DNA from: a virus
IMG/VR virus record: IMGVR_UViG_3300037137_003697
Coordinates: 1 to 34,810 of that record
Direction: 5' to 3' (one strand)
Length of the DNA stretch: 34,810 bases
The stretch's first letter is position 1, and each line of letters opens with the position of its first letter. The notes below the pieces were generated by a model. That model saw only the letters and a program-made list of their open reading frames with translations, was not told the DNA's origin and made no database searches. Positions 1 to 7,471 of the stretch are shown piece after piece. The position numbers were made by a program, and so were the translations under genes.

Positions 1-216
1 CTACTTCGACATCTCCGTCCTGGCCAGGAACCCCTCACCCTCCGCGATCGCCGCGTTCACGTGCGCCGCGAAGCCCGCGATCACGTCCGCGTCGGTCGGC
101 ACCGTGCCAGCGTGTTCGTCCGCGTAGCGGCGGACCCACTGCATGATCTCGGGCACCAGGACGTCGGTGGCCAGCAGGATCCCGTACTTCGCCAGCGCGA
201 GCAACAGCACGTTCAC
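1..216 (-). CDS. Small hypothetical protein, last gene of the lysis block
   Basis: 71 aa with a GTG start at 216 that overlaps the TGA of the upstream membrane-protein gene (GTGA), so it is probably translationally coupled to it. Residues 1-22 are hydrophobic (LLLALAKYGILLATDVLV) and may form a short membrane-associated helix. The rest is polar and helical, with no motif I recognise. The window begins on its stop codon. Its place at the end of a holin/endolysin/lipoprotein cluster suggests a lysis accessory role, but this is inference from context only. Confidence 0.6.
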   Translation of the reverse strand: MNVLLLALAKYGILLATDVLVPEIMQWVRRYADEHAGTVPTDADVIAGFAAHVNAAIAEGEGFLARTEMSK

Positions 217-905
217 AGGCCACCTCCCGTCACGAATCCGATGAGCGCGTCAATGGTCGGCCCCCAGGGCGCCACCGCGGGCAACTCCACCACCTTCGGC
301 CGGACCTGCCGCCAGCCCTCGCGGACGGTCGCCTCCCAGCCGTTCGGCGACGCCTGGATCGTCCTCAGGGTCGCCACCGTCCAGGCGACGATCGAACGGG
401 CGGTCGTCACTGAAATCACGCCACGATCGGCCAGGTCGACGACGGTGTGCTGGAAGATGGCGACCTGCTGCACGATCTGGTCGGCGGTATACGCCTGGCG
501 GCCGGCGTCGGTGGTGACGCTGCTCGGCATCCCGAACGGCGACCGGAGGTGCAGCTGCGCGCAGCCGCCTGAGCCGAGGCTGGCCAAGCCGAGCGCCGCG
601 GCCAGCAGAATCACCGGCACCGCCTTCGGCGCGCCCGGCTTCACCGGCGCGATCGTTACGCGGAAGGCGAGCTCGTCTGGCGTCGTGCCCGCCGGCGAGG
701 CGAGCGCCGTGAGGAGTTTTACGCGCGCATGGTATTTCTGCCAGAGCGACCAGGCGAGCGTGCCGAGAGCGGTCACGATGCCCGCGGCGAGGAAGGACAC
801 GTACTGGTCCGCCTGCGACTGCGACCACACGCCATGCTGAATCAACCAGCCGGCCTCCAGCATCAGGAACCACCGCACGAACGACGCGACAATCGACCCC
901 CACAT
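213..905 (-). CDS. Membrane protein with an internal lipobox-like segment (possible spanin/holin-type lysis protein)
   Basis: 230 aa; ATG with AGGAGG six bases upstream. Residues about 1-55 contain one or two hydrophobic segments (SIVASFVRWFLMLEAGWLI and FLAAGIVTALGTLAWSLW), followed by a basic linker. A second hydrophobic stretch (VPVILLAAALGLASLGSGGC) ends in a Cys at about residue 115, which looks like a lipoprotein signal placed mid-protein. The C-terminal 110 residues are soluble and helical. It resembles a holin-like protein fused to a lipoprotein. It lies directly after the Ig-like lipoprotein and close to the endolysin, so a role in lysis or envelope disruption is plausible but unproven. 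An internal start producing a separate lipoprotein is possible, although no ATG sits in the right place. Confidence 0.7.
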   Translation of the reverse strand: MWGSIVASFVRWFLMLEAGWLIQHGVWSQSQADQYVSFLAAGIVTALGTLAWSLWQKYHARVKLLTALASPAGTTPDELAFRVTIAPVKPGAPKAVPVILLAAALGLASLGSGGCAQLHLRSPFGMPSSVTTDAGRQAYTADQIVQQVAIFQHTVVDLADRGVISVTTARSIVAWTVATLRTIQASPNGWEATVREGWRQVRPKVVELPAVAPWGPTIDALIGFVTGGGL

Positions 906-944
906 ACAGAGCCTCCTGCGTTCTTCGCGGTGACCGCGAGTGAT

Positions 945-1283
945 CTACGTGACCGTCAGGGTGACCTGGCGCGAGACCTGGTAGACGCCCCGCGTCACCG
1001 TCAGAGTGTAGACGGTGGTCACCCTCGGAGCCACGACGGTGGAGCCGCTCGCCTGCACATCGCCGACGACCGGCGTGAGCGTCTGGCGCGTGGCCTGGTC
1101 CGCGTACTCGACGGTCCAGTGCAGCGTCGTCTGGGTTCCCGGCGCGATGACCGCGGCGTCGGCATAGAGCGAGGTGATGACGGGCAGGTTGCCGGGCGCG
1201 GTAGGCGAATCGCCACATGCGACCGTGACGAGCGCGGCCGCGGAGACGAAGACGAGGACGACGACGAGAGATCGGACTCGCAT
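945..1283 (-). CDS. Ig-like outer-membrane lipoprotein
   Basis: 112 aa; ATG preceded by AAGGAAGG. The first 23 residues form a type II signal peptide: basic MRVRS, a hydrophobic core, then a VTVAC lipobox with Cys at residue 23. The mature protein starts CGDSPTAP and continues as a Thr/Val-rich all-beta domain of about 85 residues (TTLHWTVEYAD, TTVYTLTVTRG) typical of bacterial Ig-like folds. It lies between the endolysin and a membrane protein, so it could act in lysis (outer spanin-like) or be a conversion/superinfection-exclusion lipoprotein. Spanin outer subunits are usually helical or Pro-rich rather than Ig-like, so function is left open. Confidence 0.75.
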   Translation of the reverse strand: MRVRSLVVVLVFVSAAALVTVACGDSPTAPGNLPVITSLYADAAVIAPGTQTTLHWTVEYADQATRQTLTPVVGDVQASGSTVVAPRVTTVYTLTVTRGVYQVSRQVTLTVT

Positions 1284-1298
1284 GGTGACATCCTTCCT

Positions 1299-1724
1299 TC
1301 AGACGGTCTCGACGTCGTGGTCGAGATTGTGGAAACGAATCCGCCCAACTTGCCCGACAAACGTCGCGGGCGTCGCCCACGTCGGCGCCGCGATGCTGAT
1401 GTCGTAGTAGCTGTCCGCGCCTGGCGTCGTCGTGTGCAGGACGTCGGTGAGCAGACCGGACGCGACGTCCAGGCACTCGGCCCATGACCGATCGGCGGCC
1501 GCGGGCCAGGTCGTCAGCTGCGGATCCTTCGGGTCGGTCAGTGAGGAGTACTGCCATTTCATCGTGGCGACGCTGAGCACATCGCGGCCCCACCACGAGG
1601 GCCGGTCCACGCGGTTGAGAATCGAGGCGCCGACCGCGACCTTGCAGGCGCGGGGCTCTCCCCGGGCTTCGCGCCAGATCGTGAGCGCCAGAAAGACGAG
1701 CGACACGGCAAATTGCAAATCCAC
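1299..1724 (-). CDS. SleB-type cell wall hydrolase (endolysin)
   Basis: 141 aa from a GTG at 1724, chosen because GGAGG lies six bases upstream; an upstream ATG at 1760 in the same frame lacks such a site. The sequence LALTIWREARGE...KVAVGASILNRV, a WW pair, and a final FVGQVGRIRFHNL match the Hydrolase_2/SleB fold, with the Glu of WREARGE as the expected catalytic residue. The hydrophobic start (LQFAVSLVFLALTIW) overlaps the domain edge and could be a signal-anchor. This is the likely peptidoglycan-degrading lysis enzyme. It is separated from the upstream holin-like gene by a strong terminator hairpin (1742-1795), suggesting controlled read-through. Confidence 0.85.
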   Translation of the reverse strand: MDLQFAVSLVFLALTIWREARGEPRACKVAVGASILNRVDRPSWWGRDVLSVATMKWQYSSLTDPKDPQLTTWPAAADRSWAECLDVASGLLTDVLHTTTPGADSYYDISIAAPTWATPATFVGQVGRIRFHNLDHDVETV

Positions 1725-1741
1725 GCCACGCCTCCACACCG

Positions 1742-1795
1742 CAAAAGAAAAAGCCGCCACACCAACGCCGGGATGTCCGGCGCCAGCGAAGCGGC
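1742..1795 (-). terminator. Intrinsic terminator or attenuator upstream of the endolysin
   Basis: On the minus strand the segment folds from 1795 to 1753 into a hairpin of about 19 positions. It has a perfect GCCGC/GCGGC base, several G-U pairs, one T-T mismatch, a GC-rich tip and a five-base loop. It is followed directly by TTTTTCTTTT (1752-1743). The G-U pairs only form in the minus-strand transcript, so it is directional. It sits between the holin-like gene and the endolysin ribosome site. Confidence 0.65.
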
Positions 1796-1896
1796 CTCTT
1801 CTTCGCGGCCTCTGTCCGACGGCGGGCCCGGGCCACGGGCCGCTTCAGCGCGGTTGATCAGACCGCGCCTAGCCGACGGGGCAAGGTGCTACGCCA

Positions 1897-2121
1897 TCAA
1901 CGCCCTTTCCACACCAGCGCCAGCACCCCGCCAATGAACCCGCTGAGGATCAGCCCCACGAGCCCATACACGAGCATGCGGATCGGGGCGAACTCCGCGC
2001 GCGTCACGTACTGCGCCTGGGTCGCCTCAAGTATCGCCGCCCGGAGATACGCCACCTCGAGCAGCAACCGATCCAGGGTGACCGGTTCGGTCGACGCGCC
2101 GTCCGCCACTGCCAGCGCCAT
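1897..2121 (-). CDS. Holin-like small membrane protein
   Basis: 74 aa, ATG at 2121 overlapping the stop of the response-regulator gene (TGATG). N-terminal residues 15-45 are a helical segment (LDRLLLEVAYLRAAILEATQAQYVTRAEF), and residues about 48-70 are one membrane helix (MLVYGLVGLILSGFIGGVLALVW) ending in a basic WKGR tail. This layout, a coiled N-terminus with a single C-terminal membrane helix, resembles XhlA-type holins or holin-associated proteins. The position two genes before the endolysin agrees. A longer frame extends upstream to 2259 but would run through the response-regulator gene. Confidence 0.65.
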   Translation of the reverse strand: MALAVADGASTEPVTLDRLLLEVAYLRAAILEATQAQYVTRAEFAPIRMLVYGLVGLILSGFIGGVLALVWKGR

Positions 2122-2606
2122 CACCGGGACCCATGACGGGCGGCCGCGGCGAACGCGGTGAGAGCGCCGGCGAATTGCACCAGGCGGGTGGTGGCCACCG
2201 CCGAGAGCTCCGCCGCGGCCGCCCGAGCCAGCCTGGGCATCTGCAGTTGCCGGCGGCAATGCACCCTAGACAGCAGCCGCTCCAGGTCCTCCATCACGAT
2301 CGGCTTCTGCAGGTAGTCCAGCGCGCCAAGGCTGGCGGCCGCGCGAGCGGGGCCGTACTCGGCGCAGCCGCTGACGACGACGATCGGCAGCTCCGGCCTC
2401 GTGGCGACGACGTGGCGGACGAGTGCCAGCCCGTTTTCGCCCGGCATCGCAAGATCCGTCAGCACCAAATCGAATGCCGCGCGCTCGAGCACCTCGCGGG
2501 CAGCCGCCACCGAGGTGACGCACCTCGGCACGTGTGCGCGCGCGCCAAGCATCGCGGCGAAGAGGCCGAGCGTGTCAAGGTTGTCATCCACGATGAGCAC
2601 GCGCAT
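2121..2606 (-). CDS. CheY-like single-domain response regulator
   Basis: 161 aa. Residues 1-115 are a complete receiver domain: acidic pair D7-D8 in VLIVDDN, phosphoacceptor D51 in LVLTDLAMPGENG, Ser79 at the switch position (IVVVSGC) and Lys101 in LQKPI. The remaining 45 residues are Ala-rich helix (LARAAAAELSAV) with no recognisable output domain. Two-component receivers are not standard phage late genes, yet it sits between the tail-tip protein (2608) and the holin-like gene with one-base spacing or overlap on each side, so it is co-transcribed with them. It could intercept a host histidine kinase, tune lysis timing, or be a lysogenic-conversion gene. All active-site residues are present. 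Confidence 0.85.
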   Translation of the reverse strand: MRVLIVDDNLDTLGLFAAMLGARAHVPRCVTSVAAAREVLERAAFDLVLTDLAMPGENGLALVRHVVATRPELPIVVVSGCAEYGPARAAASLGALDYLQKPIVMEDLERLLSRVHCRRQLQMPRLARAAAAELSAVATTRLVQFAGALTAFAAAARHGSR

Positions 2607-2607
2607 C

Positions 2608-5600
2608 TCACCTCAACAACGCCAGCAGCTGCTCGAACGTGAACCGCTCGCTCGAGGCCTGCACGGTGTAGGTCGGATAGAGGTCGGGGTTCGCCGCGAA
2701 CCTGCTGATCGCGACGCTTTGGATCAAGAAGGGGCCCGTCAGGTTCACGGGCGCCGCGTAGGCGGCCGCCACTGTCCGTCCCGCCTTCGTCAACGGGTCG
2801 CGGGACCTGTAACGCACCTCGACCTGCACGTTCTTCCTGAGCGCCAGCTGGGCGGTCCCGCGTGCGACGGACTCGCCGTGGGACAGTCGGTTGTCCCGCA
2901 GGTAATCCTCGATGATCCCGTCACCGCCCACGAGTGCGGCGAGCGTGGCCTGCGCGGGGAGGTCGTCGACCTGCGCGACGAGGTTGACCTGGTCGCCCTT
3001 GCGGGTCGCATAGAGGATCGCGCCCGCCCCGCTCGCCGGAATGCCCGTCAACTGCGAAGGCACTACGACCGTAGAGTTGTAGTTGATGCTGGCGACGATC
3101 GAGCCGGGGCCACTTGCCGGGATGCCCGTCAGGGTGTTGCCGACGATGCTCGTGTACCTGATCACCTGGCTGCCCGCACTCGCCCATGCATACCCCGCCG
3201 ATGGGAACGCGCCCGCGCCCGCGAGCAGGAGCGAGGTCGACCCCGCGAGGACTTGCCCGCTGGGTTGTGTCAGACCGGAAGTGTCCGACGTCGGCGCATT
3301 CGTCGTGAGCGAACCGTCAGCCGTGCTGTCGGCATAGGTCGTCGCCGTGTTGTTGGCGAGCGTAGTGACCAGCTTCAACTGTGCGCCGCCCACGACCGTC
3401 CGATAGGCGTTGCGAGATATGGTCCCACTCGGGCCAACGGCGATGCCGGTCACGGTCACCTGTTTTGTGAGAGCAGTACCTATCGTCGGCGCATTCGCCC
3501 CCAGAGATCCGTCCGGTGTGATGTCCTGGTAGTTGTACCCCGCGACGTTATCGGCGAAGGTGTACAGCAGCTTGAGCTGCGCGCCGTTCACCTCAGTGCG
3601 GTAGATGTTCCGCGCCGTCGTGCCGGGCGGTCCCACCGGGATGCTGTAGAGATTCACCACGGCGCGTTCGGTGGCGTTCGTCCCGGGCGCGGCCGCTCCC
3701 AGCTGGGCGTCCGTCCAGGGGTCATATACGATGGCGTTGCCGCCCTCGGGCAACGGCCAACTCTTGTACGTGGCCCCGTCCCCCTCCGTCCGATACCACT
3801 GGATGTTCCACCCGTACGGCTTGCCGGTGATGCCCGTCATGTCGATCTTAAGGTAGTGACCGTCAGACACGACGGCGTTGGACACGGGGCTCGGACTCGT
3901 CTCGAACCCGGTGCTGGGGTTCTTGTACGTGTAGCAGTAGCTGTAGGTCTTCGCAGCGGTTGGCCCGTTCCCCGTCGCGGCGTTGCTCACCGGACCGATG
4001 GCCGATGGAGGTGCAACGATCGTGGTTTCGACCTGGGAGGACCGTGTCGGAGCCGTTTCCCCATCGGGGGTGGAAAACGTCAGGCCATAGAAAAACACCC
4101 CAAGGCCAAGGCTTGTCCCATATTCCACGCTCGGCGTTGCCAAGCTCCCCGGGGGCGCCATCACGCCGGTCGTCACCGCCGCGAGTGGGCTGGGCAGCGA
4201 TTCACCGGCCGCAGTCACATGTGTGTAGGCGTATTGGTAGACGCCCGCCCCGAGGCCCGCGCCGACCTTCGCGGCGACGCCCGGCGCGGAGGAGGGCGTC
4301 ATGCCCGGCCCAACCAACGATCCGCCGCCACCGTCCACCTTGCCCGCATACGTGATGCGCTGTGGCCCACACGCCACCTGGCCTCCGCCCGTCTCGTACC
4401 ACGCAGCGTGCTCGACCAGCAGCTCCGTGTCGCCCGCTGCCGCATCAGCCAGTGCATTCGCCCCGCCACCCTCGACGTAGACGCGCGTCACGACTTGGGA
4501 CAGGTCGCGTGCGACCACCAGCCCGGTCAATGACGGATGGGCCAGAGTCAGGGCTCCCGGCGGGGACGCGGCGTCCGTCACGTAGAACCAGACGTCCTTG
4601 ACGTAGTCGATGTACCAGCAGGCCCCGATGCGCCCGGCGAGCCTGGTGAGCGCGGCTGGCAACTCTTCGTTCGTGCAGGTGAACTCGTCCACGGCTGGCA
4701 GATCCGCCTCGACGTGGGCGGTGGTGAATCCCGCGGAGAAGCCGTTCACCAGCGCTTCGGCGATCGTCGTCGCCGATGTCGAGAGCCATCGGCCGTTCAC
4801 CTTGCGGCGGCCGAGCAGCCAAGTATAATCGATGCAGGAGCACTGATGTTGGGCGTGCGCCATTGTGCCGACGTAGGAGTGAGCGACACTCAGGATCACG
4901 CCGCCGAAGATCTGACAGGCGTCGTTCTTCCTCTCGAGGTAGATCTTGACTTCCATCCCCTCGACCGGATCCCATCCCCAGGCGATGAATGAGGCGGTGT
5001 TCGGCATCTCGCCTAGGTGGTCGGCGATCGTGACGCTGTCACCCAGCACGATCGCGTCAGGGAGCGCCGACCCATAGCCGTAATCGACGCCAGCGACCTC
5101 GATGTAGAGCCGATCGGCGTGCGTAATCTTCACTGCCGTCGCCGCCAGCGTCGTCCACGTCGCCGGCGCCGGCGAGGCGGCGGTTGTGACCGCTCCTGGC
5201 GCAGCGGTCGCCGGGGCGGCCTGCCAGGTCGCGCTCGCCGGTTGCGCAGCCTGGACGGCTTGCCCGGTCCCTTCGGCGGTCGCCCATGCGGCCGATGTCG
5301 CCGAGGCCGACACCGATATGGCGGATACCGCAGATGCCGCCGGCGCCGTCCACTGCGATGTCGTCACCGACGCCGAGACCGTCGCGGTCGCCACGGCCGT
5401 CGCGATCGCGACCACCCATGTGGCGAGGGTCGCAGCCGCTTCGATGATGACGGCCCGGAACTGTCCACTTCGAGTGAAGGTGTGGATCGTGTAGGCGCCG
5501 GACGTCGTGATGACTCCACCCACTCCCGCGAGACTGCCTGTCTCGTAGGCGATGATGACAATGCCATCTCCGCCAACGCCGCCAGGACAATCTCCGCCGG

Positions 5601-6990
5601 CATACGCGCCGCCACCACCACCGCCGCCCAGTCCGTCCGTTCCAGCGGCGCCGCTCGTCGTGGCTGAACCCGCACCCCCGCCGCCCGTCCCGGCGGAACC
5701 CGCCGTCACGCCGCTGCCGACACCGCCACCACCGCCGCCCGCATAGGTAACGGATGTCCCGCTGATACTATTGGCGGTTCCGTTTCCACCGCCACCACCG
5801 ACGCCCACTGCCCCATCAGAGCCGACCGCCCCGCTACCACCACCACCGCCGGCGGTTCCAAGGGCCGTCGAGTAGCCCGTGCCACCGTGGTTCCCCTGCG
5901 ACCCGGTCCCATACGCTCCGCTCGACGGCCCACCGCCGCCACCAGACCCGCCGTGCAGTCCGGCTGTCTGCTGATAGCCTCCGCCGCCGCCACCGCCGGT
6001 GGCCGTCACGCCATCAAACGATGAGTCGCCGCCAGAGACGCCCTTCGGCCACATCCCCTGCTGGCCTGGGCCGACACCCCCACCACCGCCGCCGCTCCAC
6101 TGATAGTTTCCACCGCCGTTGCCGCCCGCGTTTCCCTGCCCGTTTGTGCCCACGGCGCCGGCACCTGAGCCTTGTCCAGCGCCACCGCCGCCAGATCCCC
6201 CGGTCGCCCCGGCCTGCACTCCTGCGGTGTAACTGCCGCCGCCGCCACCGCCGATCGCCGTGACCGTGTCGAACACCGAATCCTGGCCGTTTGAGCCCTT
6301 TGCGCCGCGGCTCGTAGAGCCAGCGCCACCGCCACCGACCGTGACCGTGTATGAACCGACAGCTTTTGCAACCGCGTCTGAGAAGATCAGCCCGCCACCA
6401 CCACCGCCGCCGCCCAACCGCCCGCCACCACCACCGCCGGCCACCACGAGAACCGCGACGTTTCCGCTTCCGGCGGTAATCTGGAAGGTGCCGCTCGACG
6501 TGAACGTCCGCACGGTGTAGTCGCCGTCCGTGGCGGACGACCCACCCGCGGCCGTGATCTCCGCCGTGTTGTAGCGCACGATGACGACGCCAGACCCGCC
6601 AGCGCCACCATGTTCGTCACCTCCATAGCCGCCGCCACCACCGCCACCGCCCGTGCTCGCCGTTCCATCGCTGCCGGGATTGCTGACTCCGCCATTGCCT
6701 CCACCACCCCGTCCGCCAGGTGCGGCAGTGATGGCGGTCCCGCCCCCTCCCCCTCCCGCGTAGTACGCGAGCGATCCCGTGATCGCATTCGGCGCGCCAG
6801 GGCCGCCTGGACCACCTGCCGTCCTCCCCACGCCGCCCAGTCCGCCGCCACCGACAATCACGGGATACGTTGTCTGGCTGACGATGGCATGCGCGTCGCT
6901 CGCCTGATACCCGCCAGCGCCGCCACCGCCGCCAACGACGGCTCCGCCTCCACCGCCAGCGCCGATGACTAAAACCTTGACGGTCGCCAT
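2608..6990 (-). CDS. Giant tail-tip/baseplate hub protein with glycine-rich N-terminal domains
   Basis: 1460 aa. Residues 1 to about 510 are extremely glycine-rich (long runs of G), organised in repeated units with GxGGxGxVIVxYxT edges and DGDYTVRTFTSSGTFQ / SGAYTIHTFTRSGQFR linkers, as in glycine-rich phage adhesin domains. An Ala/Thr-rich low-complexity stretch follows (about 510-625). Residues about 630-890 resemble the hub/Tal domain of siphovirus tail tips (GDSVTIADHLGE, GWDPVEGMEVKIYLE). Residues about 890-1290 hold several beta-sandwich repeats (YQYAYTHVTAAGESLPSP, YSYCYTYKNP, NIYRTEVNGAQLKLLYT). A conserved-looking C-terminus ends FEQLLALLR. It likely forms the tail tip and contacts the receptor. 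A single very large ORF with no interruption suggests an intact prophage gene. Confidence 0.8.
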   Translation of the reverse strand: MATVKVLVIGAGGGGGAVVGGGGGAGGYQASDAHAIVSQTTYPVIVGGGGLGGVGRTAGGPGGPGAPNAITGSLAYYAGGGGGGTAITAAPGGRGGGGNGGVSNPGSDGTASTGGGGGGGGYGGDEHGGAGGSGVVIVRYNTAEITAAGGSSATDGDYTVRTFTSSGTFQITAGSGNVAVLVVAGGGGGGRLGGGGGGGGLIFSDAVAKAVGSYTVTVGGGGAGSTSRGAKGSNGQDSVFDTVTAIGGGGGGSYTAGVQAGATGGSGGGGAGQGSGAGAVGTNGQGNAGGNGGGNYQWSGGGGGGVGPGQQGMWPKGVSGGDSSFDGVTATGGGGGGGYQQTAGLHGGSGGGGGPSSGAYGTGSQGNHGGTGYSTALGTAGGGGGSGAVGSDGAVGVGGGGGNGTANSISGTSVTYAGGGGGGVGSGVTAGSAGTGGGGAGSATTSGAAGTDGLGGGGGGGAYAGGDCPGGVGGDGIVIIAYETGSLAGVGGVITTSGAYTIHTFTRSGQFRAVIIEAAATLATWVVAIATAVATATVSASVTTSQWTAPAASAVSAISVSASATSAAWATAEGTGQAVQAAQPASATWQAAPATAAPGAVTTAASPAPATWTTLAATAVKITHADRLYIEVAGVDYGYGSALPDAIVLGDSVTIADHLGEMPNTASFIAWGWDPVEGMEVKIYLERKNDACQIFGGVILSVAHSYVGTMAHAQHQCSCIDYTWLLGRRKVNGRWLSTSATTIAEALVNGFSAGFTTAHVEADLPAVDEFTCTNEELPAALTRLAGRIGACWYIDYVKDVWFYVTDAASPPGALTLAHPSLTGLVVARDLSQVVTRVYVEGGGANALADAAAGDTELLVEHAAWYETGGGQVACGPQRITYAGKVDGGGGSLVGPGMTPSSAPGVAAKVGAGLGAGVYQYAYTHVTAAGESLPSPLAAVTTGVMAPPGSLATPSVEYGTSLGLGVFFYGLTFSTPDGETAPTRSSQVETTIVAPPSAIGPVSNAATGNGPTAAKTYSYCYTYKNPSTGFETSPSPVSNAVVSDGHYLKIDMTGITGKPYGWNIQWYRTEGDGATYKSWPLPEGGNAIVYDPWTDAQLGAAAPGTNATERAVVNLYSIPVGPPGTTARNIYRTEVNGAQLKLLYTFADNVAGYNYQDITPDGSLGANAPTIGTALTKQVTVTGIAVGPSGTISRNAYRTVVGGAQLKLVTTLANNTATTYADSTADGSLTTNAPTSDTSGLTQPSGQVLAGSTSLLLAGAGAFPSAGYAWASAGSQVIRYTSIVGNTLTGIPASGPGSIVASINYNSTVVVPSQLTGIPASGAGAILYATRKGDQVNLVAQVDDLPAQATLAALVGGDGIIEDYLRDNRLSHGESVARGTAQLALRKNVQVEVRYRSRDPLTKAGRTVAAAYAAPVNLTGPFLIQSVAISRFAANPDLYPTYTVQASSERFTFEQLLALLR

Positions 6991-6999
6991 CGCGCCTCG

Positions 7000-7407
7000 C
7001 TAATCTTGCAGATAAAACAGCCCCGCTGCGTTGACCGACACGGTGATGTCACCACCGTTCGGCACGACCGGCGTGAACTCGACGACAGCGATCGGCGTCG
7101 AGCCGGCGTCGTCGGTGACGTACTTGCACAGGATCATCTTGTTCACCTCGGCGCCAGAGGCGACCGCGGAGAACGTCGGATTCGCGCTCCCGTACTTGAC
7201 GCGATCGGTCGAGTCGTCCTTCGTCGGCCCGGTCTTCGTGCCGAGCGACAGGGCCGTCGCCGACAGCCCAAGGCCCGTCATGCTCGTGGCATCCTTGTCG
7301 GGCGTCTCGCTCGTGCGCGACAGCCGCGCCTTGATCACGTCGGTCCCGAACGCGATGTCCCCGTGCAGCAGTCCGTATGCCCCCGCGTTGAACAGATAGC
7401 CGGCCAT
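7000..7407 (-). CDS. Tail-associated structural protein (hypothetical)
   Basis: 135 aa, ATG at 7407 with AGGG a few bases upstream. Beta-rich sequence, Gly/Thr/Val heavy (MAGYLFNAGAYGLLHGDIAFGTDVIKARL), ending VNAAGLFYLQD. It lies between the tape measure and the hub protein, where siphoviruses commonly carry distal-tail or minor tail proteins. The sequence resembles small beta-sandwich virion proteins of this position, but I cannot assign a named family. One of the six GCAGACGTCTGC palindromes lies 38 bases upstream of its start. Confidence 0.7.
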   Translation of the reverse strand: MAGYLFNAGAYGLLHGDIAFGTDVIKARLSRTSETPDKDATSMTGLGLSATALSLGTKTGPTKDDSTDRVKYGSANPTFSAVASGAEVNKMILCKYVTDDAGSTPIAVVEFTPVVPNGGDITVSVNAAGLFYLQD

Positions 7408-7444
7408 GTCACCCTCTCGTCGCCCGTTCGGGGGGCGAGACCGC

Positions 7445-7466
7445 CGTGTGCAGACGTCTGCACACG
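7445..7466. repeat. GCAGACGTCTGC palindrome, copy 1
   Basis: A 22-bp perfect palindrome centred on ACGT. It lies five bases after the tape-measure stop and 38 bases before the next gene start. Arms beyond the core read GTGTG/CACAC. Confidence 0.85.
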
Positions 7467-7471
7467 AACCA

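Noticed and set aside
250-1836. A 528-codon minus-strand frame over the lysis block
   Set aside because: Arg-rich shadow of four real genes in another frame; those genes have signal peptides, motifs and ribosome sites.
2401-4533. A 710-codon plus-strand frame opposite the tail-tip gene
   Set aside because: It is a reverse shadow of the glycine/GC-rich tail-tip gene: Arg/Pro/His-rich, no domain, no ribosome site.
7445-7466. Reading the palindromes as intrinsic terminators
   Set aside because: No copy is followed by a T-run on either strand.
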